A DNA stretch of 64,000 nucleotides from contig CM049309.1 in assembly GCA_026874595.1 (NCBI GenBank), positions 50,690,079 through 50,754,078 of the forward strand, written 5' to 3'. Under the pieces are notes generated by a model that saw only the letters and a program-made list of their open reading frames with translations, was not told the origin of the DNA and did no database searches. The position numbers and the translations under genes were made by a program. This document shows, in pieces, positions 13,471-26,184 of this stretch (positions are counted from its first letter, which is position 1; each line of letters begins with the position of its first letter). The DNA comes from Sipunculus nudus (Eukaryota; Annelida; Sipuncula; Golfingiida; Sipunculidae).

Positions 13471-16189
13471 AGAGGCGTACGGTGATTAGCGTTTGCGTAC
13501 ATGTAGCTTTCTTATTCCTAATGTTTGCTTGGAATGATGATACGCCCAATTACATTGTTACTCACGAGCAGTGGGCTTTCAACTCGAGTAGGATATTCTT
13601 AAATTCTAGTAAAAAATTTCTTTATGTGAAAAAAATCCGCTTGGTTCGTGTATTTGCATGACCAAGCACGTTACGCGGAATGTATAAATCGACCTGAAAA
13701 ATCATATCCAGATGGTAAGACATTCTCTTACGTTTTTAAATGTATAAAACTGAACACTTTTCCTACCGCACGTCTGAAGAAACGCAAAACGTCACAGTGA
13801 CTCCTGTGCTATAGATACAAGTAATTAATCATCAGGTGTGTTGCTCAATCTCATGTTTACTGGGCACAGATGGTCCCTCTCTGTTACTGTACGGATACTT
13901 AAAAACAGATCTTGTCGGTCACATTTGTGACTTGCTATCCAACCAGTCATGGGCAGAAAGAATTCGCTTATGGTACAATGATATTCAAATATTGCAGGTT
14001 TAAAAGGTGACATTATTTGAGTCGATTCCTGATTCACATTTTACATATTTATGGCTCAGGGCACGATTTATACAACAAGATTCCTGTATTTCAAAATAGT
14101 CATAACAATATAACACCTCTCCTTTTTAAGTTGGGTCGTCTTCAAAGTCGGATCGATGTAAATTGAAAACATCTACTTTTTTCAGTTTCAGGGGCTTTAG
14201 TTCTGTTATAACACAACAATTTCCGGTATTGTACATGACATGAGTATGCGAGAGTCGGTCCATTTGGTATTATGTAAACTGAATATTGAGTATACCTAAT
14301 AAAGTAGCCTCCTCGTCCCCATCACCGTGCTTTGGCATACCCCCTTTTTACCAAGCCCATTATTCGTCTTATTTTAGCCTCTGCCCGATTTGAGATGAAG
14401 TTTATGGAGCTTGATGAGTTAATTTTTATGTAAATATTTTAAATCAAAATTTTCTTTGATTCTCCGTTTGCAAAATCATCGACGAACTTTTTTTCTCATT
14501 CTCAGATTTGAACTCAGTTTCCAAATCGGCTGATTAAAAATGAAATTTACCTTGGATCACAGTTAATATCACAGGTGACAGATGAACACCTGATATTCAT
14601 TTTTGACTTTGATGTTCTTTTAAAAGTCCTACATTCAATTCCCTATTTTCGCTCAGTTGTTTGATTCGCGGGGAGAGGTTTCTAGTGATCACCTCTATAG
14701 CTGGCTATTTTATTTTGATACTGCCGAGCTTATCGTATGTCCTACTCCTGAGGTCAAACCCCACCTTCACCCGTGTGTTCAAATTACAAATGTTAGGAAG
14801 CGAATCATGAAAGTGTGCAAACTCAAACTGAGGCCGTGCTAAAGAAATTATAAAATAGGTCGCAACGGCCGCACACGAGAGGGCCTCTTTTGCTTCTAAT
14901 AATGCCCACACGGTAAGCACAGGGTATGTAACATTCTGCAATAACGTATCATGCTGTTAGGTTAAATTACAAATAAACGCTGTTCTAATTATGAGAGGAT
15001 CCACTCCGAGTTAATTAGTATGTATGCCTAATAACAATATCCATTTTAATATAGATATCACGATTTCTGTACGAGAACTACTTCTGCAAAGTAGTCTTTA
15101 ACTGCAAGGGAGAACAATTTAACACACGCACCTTAATCAGTAAAAACGTAAGGATCCGAAATTGTCATCTGGATTTTCTAATCAAACACATTTTTCTTAA
15201 GAAAATTAATATAAAATCTTGCGTGAAGGAAAAAACCCAAATTAATCCACAGTAAAAATAAAAACTTGGTGCTTGCCTTTGACTTAAATAAATGTTATAT
15301 AAGCACAAATGGCTTTGCAACGTTTACGTCAAACAAATTATGTATATAATGAAGACCATGTAAGTTCTTGTTATAAGTTACCATATCAAGCTGAGTTATA
15401 GTACAAATGCACCAAACATCACCCAATGCACAAGATTATAAGCATTTAATGAAAGAGGCCTATCTGAATAAATGTTTTCATTTCATTTTTTTATCGAAAT
15501 AAATCAATAAACTATTCAAAACTAAACAGTGAGAAAGAAGGCTGAAGTGGCGAACGTGTGACGTAATGTGCCAGTTAACATCCTTAGCCTAGATTTTAAT
15601 CCCAAATAGGCTTTATTACCCGATCTATCACGTGCGGACTGTATCAAATAAAACGATGTTACATATGGGTATATTTATTTCTGACAACCTGATTTATCTA
15701 ACAATCCAAATAAGAGAAATGAATGCAGCAATGCAGCAATGCCCCCAGCCAAAACATACAGCAGCGGAGAAAATTGGAAAATATGTTGTCTTTGTTAGTT
15801 CCCCTTCAAGGAATCAAACTTATTTAAAGCACTGCTGTTTTAACGTTTAACATATTTAGGCAGATACACACGATTTGCTAAAAGCATAAGCAAATGGTAC
15901 AGACAGGATGTACACAGATACTGGAAGGAAGACCCGTAAATTATTAAGAAAACATGTGGCAACCTGTCGTTTTATTGGGTTAGACAGACACTCTTGCAGA
16001 CGTTCACCAATATCATTGATAGAAATTCCGATGGCTATGGCATTATCTTGTCGATTCGTGGAAATAAGACTTGACCAGAGGTCAGCAAGCAGATATCAAT
16101 CTTGCCTGGCGTTGCTAAATGCAATGAGAGTATCGACGCTTCTCTGCCTGCAAACTCAATCCTCTACAAGTGGCACTTAACACCATTGC

Positions 16190-16202
16190 CGCGCATGCGC
16201 AG
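16190..16202. promoter_or_regulatory. Perfect NRF-1-like palindrome
   Basis: CGCGCATGCGCAG contains GCGCATGCGC, the core of the NRF-1 binding consensus. It is isolated in intron 3 in a small G+C-rich patch, with no coding region assigned beside it. Binding is inference. Confidence 0.35.
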
Positions 16203-16570
16203 AAGCCAAACATCAATATAGCGCACAAAAGCATCCGCGGCAAGCCACCCATTAAACTGCCATCCCTCATTGAAGGGTTACTCTGTGTTTTGAAACGCGG
16301 TCACTAATTGAGGGTCATTAAGGTATGATTTTTGCCAATTTATGTTTTCATAATTTAATCAAAAATCCTATTGGGGGGCTTTGCTTTCGGTATCTTCACG
16401 CTGTATATCCTACGGATTTATCTGTTCAGCTCTAGTTCTATTTTCCATGGTATATGTGACATTTTTTCTACAGCCTGGTGCTTTTGTTGGACAACCCATC
16501 ATTTATTAAAACCCGACACTTCTTTTGTAGTCGCCACCAGAAGAATTCTGTTTCTTATATTTAGTGCGTA

Positions 16571-16705
16571 CTGACAAGGGGCGTAAGCAGGATTTAGGAA
16601 AAGGGATTGTCCAGACCGCAAAATTTTGTCTGAACCCTTAAAAAAAGGATGCTTCGGATGAAAAAGGGGGGTCCGGATCCCTCCACCCCTCCGGATCCGC
16701 TTATC
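16571..16705. repeat. Probable dispersed DNA-element relic (GGGGCGTAAGCAGGATT ... GGATCCGC)
   Basis: The stretch opens AGGGGCGTAAGCAGGATTT and closes CCCTCCGGATCCGC, with a G-run/C-run pair around GGGGGGTCCGGATCCC that can fold back. This layout is typical of small invertebrate repeats. No second full copy is seen in the window; TGAATCCGCCCCTG at 53380-53394 resembles its edge. Confidence 0.35.
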
Positions 16706-17206
16706 TGAAAAGAAATGCTCCATTAATCAAGAATTTTTTTACTTCAATATAATTTGAATTTACTCATTATCTGGTTAAGGAATCAATATTATTATGAATG
16801 TATTTACCAGGAAAGAACACGTCTGATGCTGCTTTCATGGACTGTATAGATGCAACAGGAAATGGGGATCACATTTAACCAACCCCTCAAAAACGACATG
16901 CGATATCCGCTTTTAAAAAATTGCAGGTCAGGGTCTGCGAGCTCAGTGTTTGACAAGGACACGAAAGAACTACAGAAAAGTACCCGCAAAATCTATATGG
17001 TCGCCAGTATCATCTGAGTAGATGCCGGAGGAACGCTTTGAGGATCACCGCGGCCTCGACCGCAAATCAAAGTGGGATATCAGCTCGCTAGGCTTAGACG
17101 TTTATGGGTTTTCCACTTTCTGAATAGGGAATGCAAGAAAACGTAAATATCAATAAATACTACACGCACGTGAGTTATTATTACTCATAAATATTGTTTT
17201 GCCTAC

Positions 17207-17402
17207 CTCTTCCTCGCCGTAGGTAAAGTTTTTGTGTTCATCTTCCGCTCGGCGTTTGACTTCCTCGGAGAACTTCCTGTATTCGTCACTGTCAGGTTTT
17301 CGTAATGTGACCGTCATGACGGCCTCGTAGGCCTCCTTCGCCTTCCGGTTCCTCTCCGGAGTATCCCCCTCCCGGTACCATGGACGCTCACTTTCATTTT
17401 TA
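17207..17402 (-). CDS. NPR3-like: NPR3-like receptor, exon 3
   Basis: The exon is 196 nt. Its first base completes a Ser codon from exon 2 and it ends exactly in phase 0. The product starts KNESERPWYREGDTPE and continues through AYEAVMTVTLRKPDSDEYRK to a charged end with NFTYGEEE. This matches the receptor stretch that runs from the W-x-R-G-D segment to the residues before the FHD motif. The acceptor is TATATATTTTCAG before 17402 and the donor is GAG followed by GTAGGC. Two N-glycosylation sequons are visible (NES, NFT). The charged KFSEEVKRRAEDEHK segment corresponds to the variable helix before the next conserved block. Confidence 0.92.
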
Positions 17403-18515
17403 CTGAAAATATATAACAATGTGTAGCCCAAATGATTTTCCAATATTCATACAGATAATCATAATCAGTGAATGGATATTATGAGTACGTTGACAAAATA
17501 AGCAGGTAATCAGATAAATTATGTTATATATTTTAGTTTTGCCTCTGTGCCTCCTATACAACAAAATACAATAACCCCGTTTATGGGACCAAGAACTTGG
17601 TTCTCTCATCTGGGTTCGTATCCGGTAAAGCCGTTGAAGATTTTGGGCAAGTGCTCGTCTCGAGAGGTGCTATTTAAGTCAATCATACATAATACTTGGG
17701 ATCAGTAGCAAGTGTTTTATGCTTATGACCTGTCGTTGTGGCCCTAAAACCGACACGTCTGAATCATTTCCATAGACCAGTCTCCATGGAGTAAATGCAG
17801 AGCTGGGGGCCGGTCCTCTGAGAGAGAACTTGAAACTACTTTGCTCGCTTTGCCTTTAATGCTAGAGGCTGCTGTTGCTAGGGGTTCTCCTTGGCGACAG
17901 TTCTTGGTAGGGCGTAAAAAAACTGAGTATTAGCCGACACACATAAGAGGCATATCACAGCATCCCCATAAGACGGTTATATATGCAGCCCGCGGTAACG
18001 AGCCAGCCTGGGCCTTTTTACAGCCTGCTTTGATGGGCGAATTTACTTGAAAGTACGCAAATATTGATGTTATAGTATTGACATGATTACACAGGGTTAT
18101 AAATGCGTCTTGTTCACATTCTACCATGTTTATATACACCAGGTGAAGATCAATGTTTTCCCATGTCATCGATGACACTTTGTTACCATGATTTTTGTGA
18201 CTGCAGATGGCTATGTTGCAGCCAATTTTCACAAAACCTCCTATATTCTGACAATTATTACGTGCTTAAAAAACTATCATAATGAAAATGTGTCTTTGTT
18301 TTCACTTCAGCCCCTTGAAGCAGGTCCATATAAATGGAAGCACCACAACACACAAATTTCACCTTAATAAATAACGTTTATCATAATAATACACTTATAC
18401 AAGGTCATGTATCATAATCATTTATGTATGACAAATGAACAATAAAAATGGTAAATATAGTACAAATGCAGTCATGAATACTTTACGGGTGGTCACAAAT
18501 GTTGATAAATCAACA

Positions 18516-18518
<3 letters not shown>

Positions 18519-18578
<60 letters not shown>
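18519..18578. repeat. (TA)n microsatellite
   Basis: 30 TA units without interruption. Confidence 0.95.
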
Positions 18579-18581
<3 letters not shown>

Positions 18582-19019
18582 TACTCTTACCATTTAATAG
18601 TTGCGTTTTGTGCCTGTGCTATGGAATATTTCAAATGCTATATTTAGTAAGACTCCATGAAGAAAGCGACATGGAGAGAATTAACGGTCGATCAACTTTA
18701 ATTACCTCCTCCACGATATATTTTTTATCCGTAATGTTTTGTTAGCATGTTGGCATGGAACTAAATTCAGGAAGGCTCCTGTGGAGAGGTGCGTGATGGA
18801 CAAGGGAAGTTCCCATTATTCAGGTACCGGTTTGATTAAAGGGATGGAGGTATGCGTTTCCAGAGATATATTCTTGTTGCCTCGGACAGGAGGGTATGTG
18901 TTCATCCCCGTTCGTATGTGTGTTTGTTCACAACATCACTCGGGCAATCATGAACGGAATCTCATTTCAGGGTATTTCGGGAGCGGGCCAATGAAATTTT
19001 AAGTGTGGATCCGACACAT

Positions 19020-19124
19020 GATCCGGTTTCAGGAACGTCATCAAGTATTGTTCACAGATTTACAGTCTCTTATGCAGGAATGAACCTGGATATGGGCCGA
19101 ATAAGTGAAGGCAAGTATGGTTTT

Positions 19125-19126
<2 letters not shown>
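19020..19126 (+). repeat. Dispersed repeat, copy 1 of pair
   Basis: It aligns with 26081-26184 through ATCCGG-TTCAGGAACG, TTCACA, GAATGAACCTGG and GGGCCGA-TAAG-GAA-GCAA. The right side runs into a (TA)n tract and the TRIM-like element. Family not recognised. Confidence 0.6.

Positions 19127-19178
<52 letters not shown>
19127..19178. repeat. (TA)n microsatellite, insertion site of the TRIM-like element
   Basis: AT run directly abutting TGTTAC at 19179; a shorter AT run resumes at 19579 after the element. Confidence 0.95.
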
Positions 19179-19182
<4 letters not shown>

Positions 19183-19578
19183 ACGGGGTGACATAAAAGC
19201 GGACCGAACTGTCTCGCTAGTGAAGCTTGCTTTGCTAGCGATGCGGTTGGGACGCCGGACTTGTGCGCCACCGTTATAGGTTCGACTCCCGGATCGGCCT
19301 AGGATTTTCCCCTCAAAATTTTCTCTTTAAAACTTTGTGGCCCAGGGAATAAGCTCACCAAAGTGTGACTCTTGGGATAATTAGTCTTGTTCTGATAGCA
19401 GAACGCTCTTAAGAGGGGGTATGTTATGGGGTGACATAAAAGCTGACCGAACTGTCTCGCTAGTGAAGTTTGCTTTTCTAGCGAAGCGGTTGGTACGCCG
19501 GACTTGTGCGACACCGACCTGGGTTCGACTCCCGGATCGGCCCAGGATTTTTCCCCTCAACAATTTGGCTTCGTAACA
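19179..19578 (+). mobile_element. Miniature LTR-type element (TRIM-like) with tRNA-like LTRs
   Basis: A 400-bp element lies inside a (TA)n tract. It starts TGTTACGGGG and ends CGTAACA, the usual TG...CA termini of LTR elements. Two direct repeats of about 157 bp (19179 to about 19336, and 19422-19578) flank about 85 bp. The 3' repeat is preceded by a purine tract AAGAGGGGGTA (19411-19421). TGGCCCAGGGA (19338-19348) follows the 5' repeat where a primer-binding site would be. Each repeat contains a tRNA-like section with Pol III boxes. No coding capacity. Alternative: a dimeric tRNA-derived SINE. Confidence 0.6.
19479..19532 (+). promoter_or_regulatory. Pol III type 2 promoter-like A and B boxes in the 3' repeat
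   Basis: TAGCGAAGCGG (19479-19489) matches the A-box consensus TRGYNNARNNG at every fixed position. GGTTCGACTCC (19522-19532) matches the B box GGTTCGANTCC. The gap is 32 bp, as in tRNA genes. The 5' copy has boxes at 19236-19246 (one fixed A-box base changed) and 19279-19289. The sequence does not fold as a proper tRNA: the acceptor arms do not pair. Confidence 0.6.
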
Positions 19579-20265
19579 ATATATATATATTTGGGATACC
19601 ATGCGGAACCGGCAAAAATACCGACTCGTGTCGCAGGATACGCATTCTGCATATAGAATCACACCTTATTTATTTTGTCTATACCGATTTTTATCTGCAT
19701 TCCGCAGGCCGCGTTTCCGCATTCGCGCATATGGAAATGAGTTTCAGTTATGCAGAGTTTCTCTTGACATCAGGTTGACAGGAAGAAAGTGTATCAAAAT
19801 GGTCTCAACAAGAAAAACAGAATACAAACCAATATTTTTTATTTTGTTAAAACATTCTTTGATCTCAAAGAAATGACATGAAGGAAAAACATTTATATAA
19901 AAATACGACAATATTCCCAAACCCAACATGTGCATCCAAAAGACTAATGAGTTTCTAAATTTATTTTTTTCCACGTATGTCAATTCTTAACAAAGGGACT
20001 TTTACACTGTTCGGGCAGATGACATGCTAGGCCAACTATTGCCCCGGCTACAAAAGCTTGTAAAAGTAAATCCCTCAGTGGAGAAGAAAGGTTCTAGCTG
20101 GATTTATGGAATTTAATTTATAACCATAAGGCTTATACCAATTAGATGCTAGATGCTGATAGATGTAATTTTTCATCCCCGTTTTTTACATAATCTCCGT
20201 AATTAATCATAATATGTATGTGTGTGTGCGTATAATAACTGTATGTTGACGCTTAAATGCATGGG

Positions 20266-20271
<6 letters not shown>

Positions 20272-20315
<44 letters not shown>
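20272..20315. repeat. (TA)n microsatellite
   Basis: 22 AT units without interruption. Confidence 0.95.
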
Positions 20316-20317
<2 letters not shown>

Positions 20318-23300
20318 CTAATTACCAAAAATATTGTCCAATACGGTAGCGTCAATCACATTATTTATGTTCAAATCAGGAGTATTATGTTAATTTATAC
20401 AGATAAATAAGGTGAGGGAAAAACACCATTGAAAATGGATTACTTGTATTTCATTGAATATTAATCGCTTATAGAGGCGGCCAACACCATTTGACCTGTC
20501 CAGACACCAATACAATGCTTAGAATATCATTACAATCGAAACCATTCCTCAGGTTCCAATTACAGCTCATCTGCCGTATGCAGAGTGTGAACCAAGGTTA
20601 CCAAAACACGGCTGTGGCCAGTTGTAACCACGGGCTTAAAAGCAACGGAAAAGGTCACCAAGAGGCTGTGCCACGCGAAAAGCAGGTCAGAACAAGGGAG
20701 TAAGATTGGTATTCAAGACAAATCCAGAGCGGCAGAAGAAAATCCAAAAGGAGACCGGGTCCTCTGGCTATTAAGGGAAATAGAAGAGCGGTCGAAACAT
20801 CTGGCGCGTCAGTGACATGACAGGGAGGCCTGTTTTATACTGACTGAACACGCGTGCTCCAGAAGACGTTAAGGGGAAAAAAATCCCCATCAAGTATGGG
20901 CGAATTATTCCAGGCAGGACATTCTAAAGATAACACATAGTCTTGGGTTTATAAATAAAATAATCATATTAAGCGATGGTTTGCTGATTGTGCGGATGTC
21001 GGGGCACCGCTTCACCTCCCCGTGTCATTAGAAAATTGACTTGATGAAAGCCAAATTATCTGCACAAGTTCTCTAGCACCACGCTGAACTCGCAGAAAAG
21101 AGGTTTTTCTCTTAAGCTGCTTAGACGGAAGAACGATCACAGAGTCAAGCTCCTCGCGTGTCCCTATGGATGACAGCAACTCTCGCGAAGCGGATGCGAC
21201 ACAACTTGAGGCTATCTCATTTTAGCCATGTAAATGGCGCGCCCCTGTTGGATTTGACGGGATGGCCTTCAAAAGCAGCTCAGAGTAATTAGTCACGTCT
21301 TACCCCCTTACTAAGGCCCACCTTGAGACATCCTGGTTTAAGTCTGCTATGACTTAGGTTCCCAAAAGAATGCCAGCCATAGACTTATGACTGAATTAAG
21401 AAAGCCTACAGACAGAAGCCCTCAGCACTGTTTTGTATCGTTAAGCTTCCGTCAGTTACTTTCAGGGATTCACGGTAGCCGGGTGACCTTTGAAATGGAC
21501 GATCATGTGGCCGTAATGTACACTTGAAGGAATTCAATATTTCATAGCTTTTTCATGACCTTTGGGGAACATTCATGACCCTTTTTCTCCACAAATTTCA
21601 TACAAAGCTGTTATATATGATACAGGTAATTAAGTTTATTGATTATTTGCACGATAATGTAAAAAGAGTACTAAATTAATTATTTTTATAGGACTGTTCT
21701 CAAATTCTAGTGGTCGATTGTATATACCCACATGAAACAGCTTATGTAAAAATCCCATGTATTTTGGGTGTGTGCGTGTGTACGTGTGTATGACACTCTA
21801 CGCATGTAAATTGTTTAAAAAAAAACCATTGTATACAAGGTTAAAACCAATATCTGAAAATAATATTAATAAAGTAACAGTGACAGTATTAATGTTCCTA
21901 AAACCAACCAATTCTAAGATATTATCCAAGAATCTCCAGCAAACGTAAAGTTATCAATTTCTATGTAAATAGATGCCTTTCAATTACCCTAGGGGTAAAG
22001 CCATTTTAGTTTTTTGTATATTAAAAGCTTGAAAATAAACCTTTCTCAAAGCTTATCTAATTTATCTTGATGACCTTCTAAACACACACGTATAACATTT
22101 GGCGAAAAATACTTAAATCAAGATATGGCAATTTTTATCATTTGGTCGGTGGGTTCAAATTGTAAATTCATCACTGGAAAGTTATGTTTCTGGTATGACT
22201 GAGGCATGCAATAACAAAAACCAATCCGAACCACCTACTTTAAGTCAACTACGTGCAGCTTGTAAGGTTAATTAATATCTTAGGAAGTCGACCCCCAGAC
22301 GACTGCTTCATGTTTCTGTTCAGTGTGTCGGGGGAAGCCAGCGGAAATTGGCTCCTATGCTGACTTCCGGCCTAGAAGCAGACGATAAGATATTCGTTCC
22401 GCATCACTGTCGTCTGCCAATACGTCACAAGGGACGAGGACGCTATAAACCCACTACCCTATAGAGTGGGAGTTTAATGTGCAGGGTTCTATCGGAAACA
22501 CCCAGTAAACGATTTTAAAGATCAAGGGTCTCCCTTGTGGTATCGAGGGGATTTTATGCGGCACATTTCAGGATTTATCATGGCCGCTCTGGTACCGTAA
22601 ACGCTCGAAAAAAAGACCTCTGGTGTTTGAATGATAGACTGCTCATTTGGCTGAGGTTACTCTAAAGGGGTCGAGATTAACCGGGTATTCGCCAGTTCGT
22701 CTGCCTGCACGATATTATTTCTTTAACAAAGATGATGTTTTTGAATTATTAATAATTGCAGCAACGTTCATCTAATCTTATTCTAAAAGGTTCGAGCGCA
22801 ATTGGACTTTGCTGCCCTGTGCAATCATATTTCTTATACAAACATACGTGACTTCTTTCTTTTGCGTAATATTTTAGGAATTATTTTCAGGTGTAGCTTC
22901 AGTTTGGTGGGGGAGTAAAACCTCAGAGCAGCTTATTCGACTAAAAATTAAAGTAAACAAGCAAATGAGTCATTTGCATGTATAATTTGCCATTGAATTC
23001 ATTGTGCAGAAATGAATGTTCGTCAGGAGATCACTGCTAAGGCAGAAACACATCCGCAAGCGCAGTGGCCACACGTGTGTCAGTTTCAACAAAATGAGTT
23101 CATATATGTTTATTAATCGATTTATATTAATATATGTATACAAATGAAAAATACAATGCTTTGTTATTCTAATCTGCAGGTTAAAACTATGATAGTAAGT
23201 TATCAAATTTAATAGTTTTGTGCAAAGGAACCATAAATCAAGGAAAAGAAAAATATATCTATTGAAAATAACGAAGAAGTTGGAACATTATCACAAATTA

Positions 23301-26080
23301 TCATTCCACTTATCATCACATACAGTTAAATAGTGAAAAGGCTCATAGCCTGCGAGTTATGAAATTTTATACTTATACCACTGTACACCTAACAGTAAGG
23401 TGCCTGACACTCAGTTTGATACTTTTTATAATAATGCTGTTTTATATAAGATGAGAACCCTTGTAGGCTATGAGTGTAAAATAAAATCAAGAAGGACTGC
23501 ACTGATATCGCTATTGATGAACTCTCACTCAAAAGAGAATCCAGAATTTCCGACAATACTCCAAGAGTTGTCTTTCAAATTAATATACCATAAAGTATGA
23601 ACCAAGCGAAAACATACATGGCTAAGAACCAGTTGTATTAAATATCGAGTCAAAGCTTGTCAGATCATCATACTGACACAATGTGAAAAAAAAAACAAAT
23701 AGTTTGCAACATGTGTGCGATGTGCGACGTATGTGATAAGAATTTAATCGGATTCATAATTTGGTTTTTAAGACAACTGTACTTTCGGAAAAAACTTCAA
23801 AAACGCCCCGACTCCCGTGCTTGCATCGTAGACATCAGTTTGGATTGTTTTACATTTCCATGGTCATATATCTTAATCTATATCTTAGGTATTTCTTAAT
23901 AATTGCCCCCGCTTAAAACATTAGCAAGCCGTTAAATTCATTTGCGTTTGTTTGTGTGTGCAATTCACAGGTTCAAATAAGTTTTTTATTCCCTCATGCT
24001 TTTGAATTATATCTGCTCCTCTTCGATGTATTAACACCGGGAGAAAAATAAGATTAAGAAATGCGGTGCTGAGGGAGACCGGCGGTACCATGAAGACCAT
24101 GAGTGCTGCAGATACTGCTGCATGGCTGTTTATCATGTTAAGAGCAATAGTGCTTAGCTTGCGGCACAGGCTGAGATATTTACATAAGACATAGCCCTCA
24201 CCTGTGAGATATCCCAGTCATTGACATGTGGAACTGAGGCACATGCAAGTAATGTAGAAATGGCCGAGCTACATGTGGACCGGTGGCTAGTATTTCTCGT
24301 TAACGGGCAATTGATCCGGGCTGTGATGAGCACGTGCTGCCGGACTGGGGGTTTTGGGATATTGATGAGGAAGATTAAGAGTAGGAGTGACTTTTCTCCT
24401 CCCGTTCTTCTGCCAGGTAAATGGCCGTGTGGTCTTCAAGTCCAATGGTCTGTAGTGAATATCAATCACACGGCAGCGACGCCGGAATGTGACGTGCATC
24501 CGTCCCTCTTTGTCTTTCCTCAACCAGTCAATATAAATTGGATATGTTCAGCTCAAAGGACTGTTATTAAATTTATACCGAGCCGGACCATGTAGCCAAT
24601 ATAACGTCACACCTACGTTAATCATATGTAGAGTGAGGACACATTATACCCTGCTTATCGGCCCCGTATTCTCAAGCTGCTTCGTTACGCCGTTAAAAAT
24701 AAAATTATTATTTTAAAGATATTATATCCAATCATTTTCTCAGAAAACAATATATATTTAGTAATGTATTCATGGATATATGAAGAAAATATCCGACAAA
24801 ATGGATATCACACCTGAATGTCACCTTTTCATGTCCATCATGACCATGCCATACTCACGCCGCTTAATATGTCCTAATTATTATCAGGATTGTAACTTCG
24901 CACGGAGACCAAGGCATGGATATCGAAAAGCTGTCATCCCCCATCAGTTAATATCTGACCTGTACGGTGTACTCTTTGTACACATTTGAAAATTTCATGA
25001 AACTAATTGGGAAAAAGTTAAGAGGAAAGTTGGGTAATCATGTAAAATTTCTAATGAACTTGTCCACAGATTTTGGCCATTGAAAGAAGATGCCCTGAAA
25101 ATGAATGACATTAATATGATACGTTTTAATGAAGTTAGTTTTGAGTTCACTCATGTCAGTTTTGAATTCACTCCAACTTGTTAACTGCGCTTCCTTGGAG
25201 AGTTCCCGTGTAATTAACGACCAAGCCAGTCCGATCCCGCTGCGGGTATACATGGTAGAAACCCGCTCCAAACGGCTTGAGTTGCTCAGACCCGTACATC
25301 AGTACATAATCCGTCATTGATGAAGTCATGATTACCAAACCCTACAAACAGCAGGGAACTGGCACCGGTGTAACTAGTTCAGATTATCCCCGTTGGCGAT
25401 AACCCCCCTGTTAAGATACTCAATCCCCCCTCCTCCCGATATACTTGAAAACACTTACCCCCGGGGTTTACTTATTCAGAATCAACTGTAATCAGTTACT
25501 TCTTTATGTTTTGCTTATTAAAATTCTGAAAATATCTTTGTTGTGAACTTCTTAATAAAGGTGAATTCTAATATAGTTGTGTTTTTATGTAAATATTCAA
25601 ACGTTTTTGTAAGGTATAAGAGTCAATATAAATTTAATTATTAATGATTCAAATTTATACAAATCTCTCATATCTCACTTGTTTCACTGGATTAATATAC
25701 CGTGAGTGGAAAGCATAGGGATTTATCATTAAGCTAAAAAAGAAGGGTAATGTGTACGGTGCGGGGGAATCTGTAATCGATTTTAGATTACCGGGGGGCA
25801 ACATGAAATGGGGGTAACCTGTAATCTTTACATCTGGATCTATTCTGCCTTTGGATCAGCGGTCAAGGTCATCGTGGTGTAAATCTTCCACTGCAATAAA
25901 CATCGGATTAAACTGGAGACAAATAACTAAACATATCCGCGCCTTCTACATGGCGGACTATTTATTTAAGCCCACCAGCTTCAATCTTACTTACAGTTTC
26001 TGTATAATTGTAAACCCTAATTGTTAATTGTTATATAAAAAATCAAGTGTTAATTGTTATAAAAAAATCGTAATATAATC

Positions 26081-26184
26081 ATCCGGATTCAGGAACGCCT
26101 CATGGAATATTCACAATTGTTCATCTCTTTTACCTGAATGAACCTGGGAATATAGGGCCGAGTAAGCGAAAGCAAACACGGTTT
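26081..26184 (+). repeat. Dispersed repeat, copy 2 of pair
   Basis: Partner of 19020-19126 in the same orientation, about 7 kb apart in the same intron. Neither copy codes for protein. Confidence 0.6.

Larger units (their letters stand above)
2680..17206 (-). other. Intron 3 of the receptor gene
   Basis: Non-coding by all I can see. It holds the satellite arrays (10461-11960), poly-C, (CT)n and (TA)n tracts, the G+C-rich patch at 12.3-12.7 kb, the NRF-1-like palindrome and the DNA-element relic near 16.6 kb. From 2680 to 7350 and from 7400 to 9080 I see only AT-rich unique sequence. Confidence 0.75.

Noticed and set aside
19188-19560. Two functional tRNA genes
   Set aside because: Pol III boxes are good, but the acceptor arm does not pair, no anticodon arm fits, and the units sit inside longer direct repeats with LTR-like ends.
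24221-24595. 124-codon plus-strand frame
   Set aside because: No domain, an overlapping open frame on the other strand, and no splice or codon pattern; not convincing as a gene.
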